Of a stretch of 15,307 bases of DNA, positions 15,197 to 15,307 are shown one piece after another (the first letter of the stretch is position 1; each line of letters starts with the position of its first letter). The translations under genes and the position numbers were made by a program. Under the pieces are notes generated by a model. The model was not told the origin of the DNA. It was given only the letters and a program-made list of their open reading frames with translations, and searched no databases. The DNA is from Mollicutes bacterium (GTDB taxonomy: Bacteria > Bacillota_I > Bacilli_A > RF39 > UBA660): contig JAAZBI010000069.1 of the NCBI GenBank assembly GCA_012513875.1, positions 1 through 15,307 on the forward strand. Direction: 5' to 3'.

Positions 15197-15307
15197 ATGT
15201 TAATTTTAACAAAATCTATTTTAGCTTTGATGATTGGATTTTCTTTATCGGCTATTATTGGATTAATATTAGTACCTACATTAAAAAAATTAAAAGCAAG
15301 ACAAACA
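15197..15307 (+). CDS. mraY: Phospho-N-acetylmuramoyl-pentapeptide-transferase MraY, N-terminal part (3' partial)
   Basis: The first 37 codons are present and the frame is open to the window edge. A hydrophobic segment at about 7-28 is followed by 'VPTLKKLKARQT', matching the usual MraY 'P.L..LK.GQ' at the first cytoplasmic loop. MraY joins the UDP-MurNAc-pentapeptide to undecaprenyl phosphate, giving lipid I, the first membrane step of wall synthesis. Its place right after the class B PBP fits the streptococcal gene order. The ATG follows GAGAGTGAT (15185-15193). Catalytic aspartates lie beyond the window, so the call rests on this short stretch and the context. Confidence 0.87.
   Translation, partial: MLILTKSILALMIGFSLSAIIGLILVPTLKKLKARQT

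Noticed and set aside
1..15307. Mycoplasma-type genetic code (TGA as tryptophan)
   Set aside because: The rsmH product ends at TGA exactly after its normal C-terminus, and tryptophans in the checked motifs use TGG.

Overview
This AT-rich window comes from a low-GC Gram-positive bacterium of the Bacilli type. It carries PolC, which is specific to Bacillota and their relatives. It also has YtgP-type MurJ, and a division cluster running mraZ, rsmH, ftsL, PASTA-PBP, mraY. TGA acts as a stop: the rsmH product ends in TGA right after its family-typical C-terminus. The organism therefore uses the standard bacterial code and not the Mycoplasma code. The full set of peptidoglycan genes also argues against a wall-less mollicute. 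The exact lineage cannot be read from the sequence; an uncultured or host-associated Bacilli relative is a guess. All genes are on the + strand and tightly packed.

Positions 1-6912 begin with the 3' end of what looks like dnaE, followed by a five-gene cell-wall operon behind an extended -10 promoter at 122-150. The operon holds a LysM-G5-M23 peptidoglycan hydrolase and a coiled-coil M23 protein of the PcsB/EnvC type. It continues with an alanine-racemase-family enzyme, an ATP-grasp ligase resembling the D-aspartate ligase family, and a YtgP-type lipid II flippase. It ends in a hairpin terminator at 6886-6910. The racemase, ligase and flippase trio suggests a pathway that makes a D-amino acid and attaches it to a peptidoglycan precursor before export. 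That is an inference.

Positions 6920-11270 are a single transcription unit: polC, encoding the main replicative polymerase with built-in proofreading exonuclease. It has its own extended -10 promoter and a perfect-palindrome terminator.

Positions 11271-15307 are the start of the division/cell-wall (dcw) cluster. A promoter is followed at once by four direct repeats with an exact 10-bp period, which match the known form of MraZ operators. Then come mraZ, rsmH (overlapping), ftsL, a class B PBP with two PASTA domains, and the first 37 codons of mraY. The order ftsL-PBP-mraY without murE resembles the streptococcal arrangement more than that of Bacillus subtilis.

Most genes are well-known families. 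The points worth a second look are the racemase/ligase/flippase cassette, the MraZ operator that spans the -10 edge to the Shine-Dalgarno, the GC-richer stretch inside mraZ, and the placing of both replicative polymerases around a wall operon. No RNA genes, CRISPR arrays, insertion sequences or gaps over 300 bases without a gene were seen.
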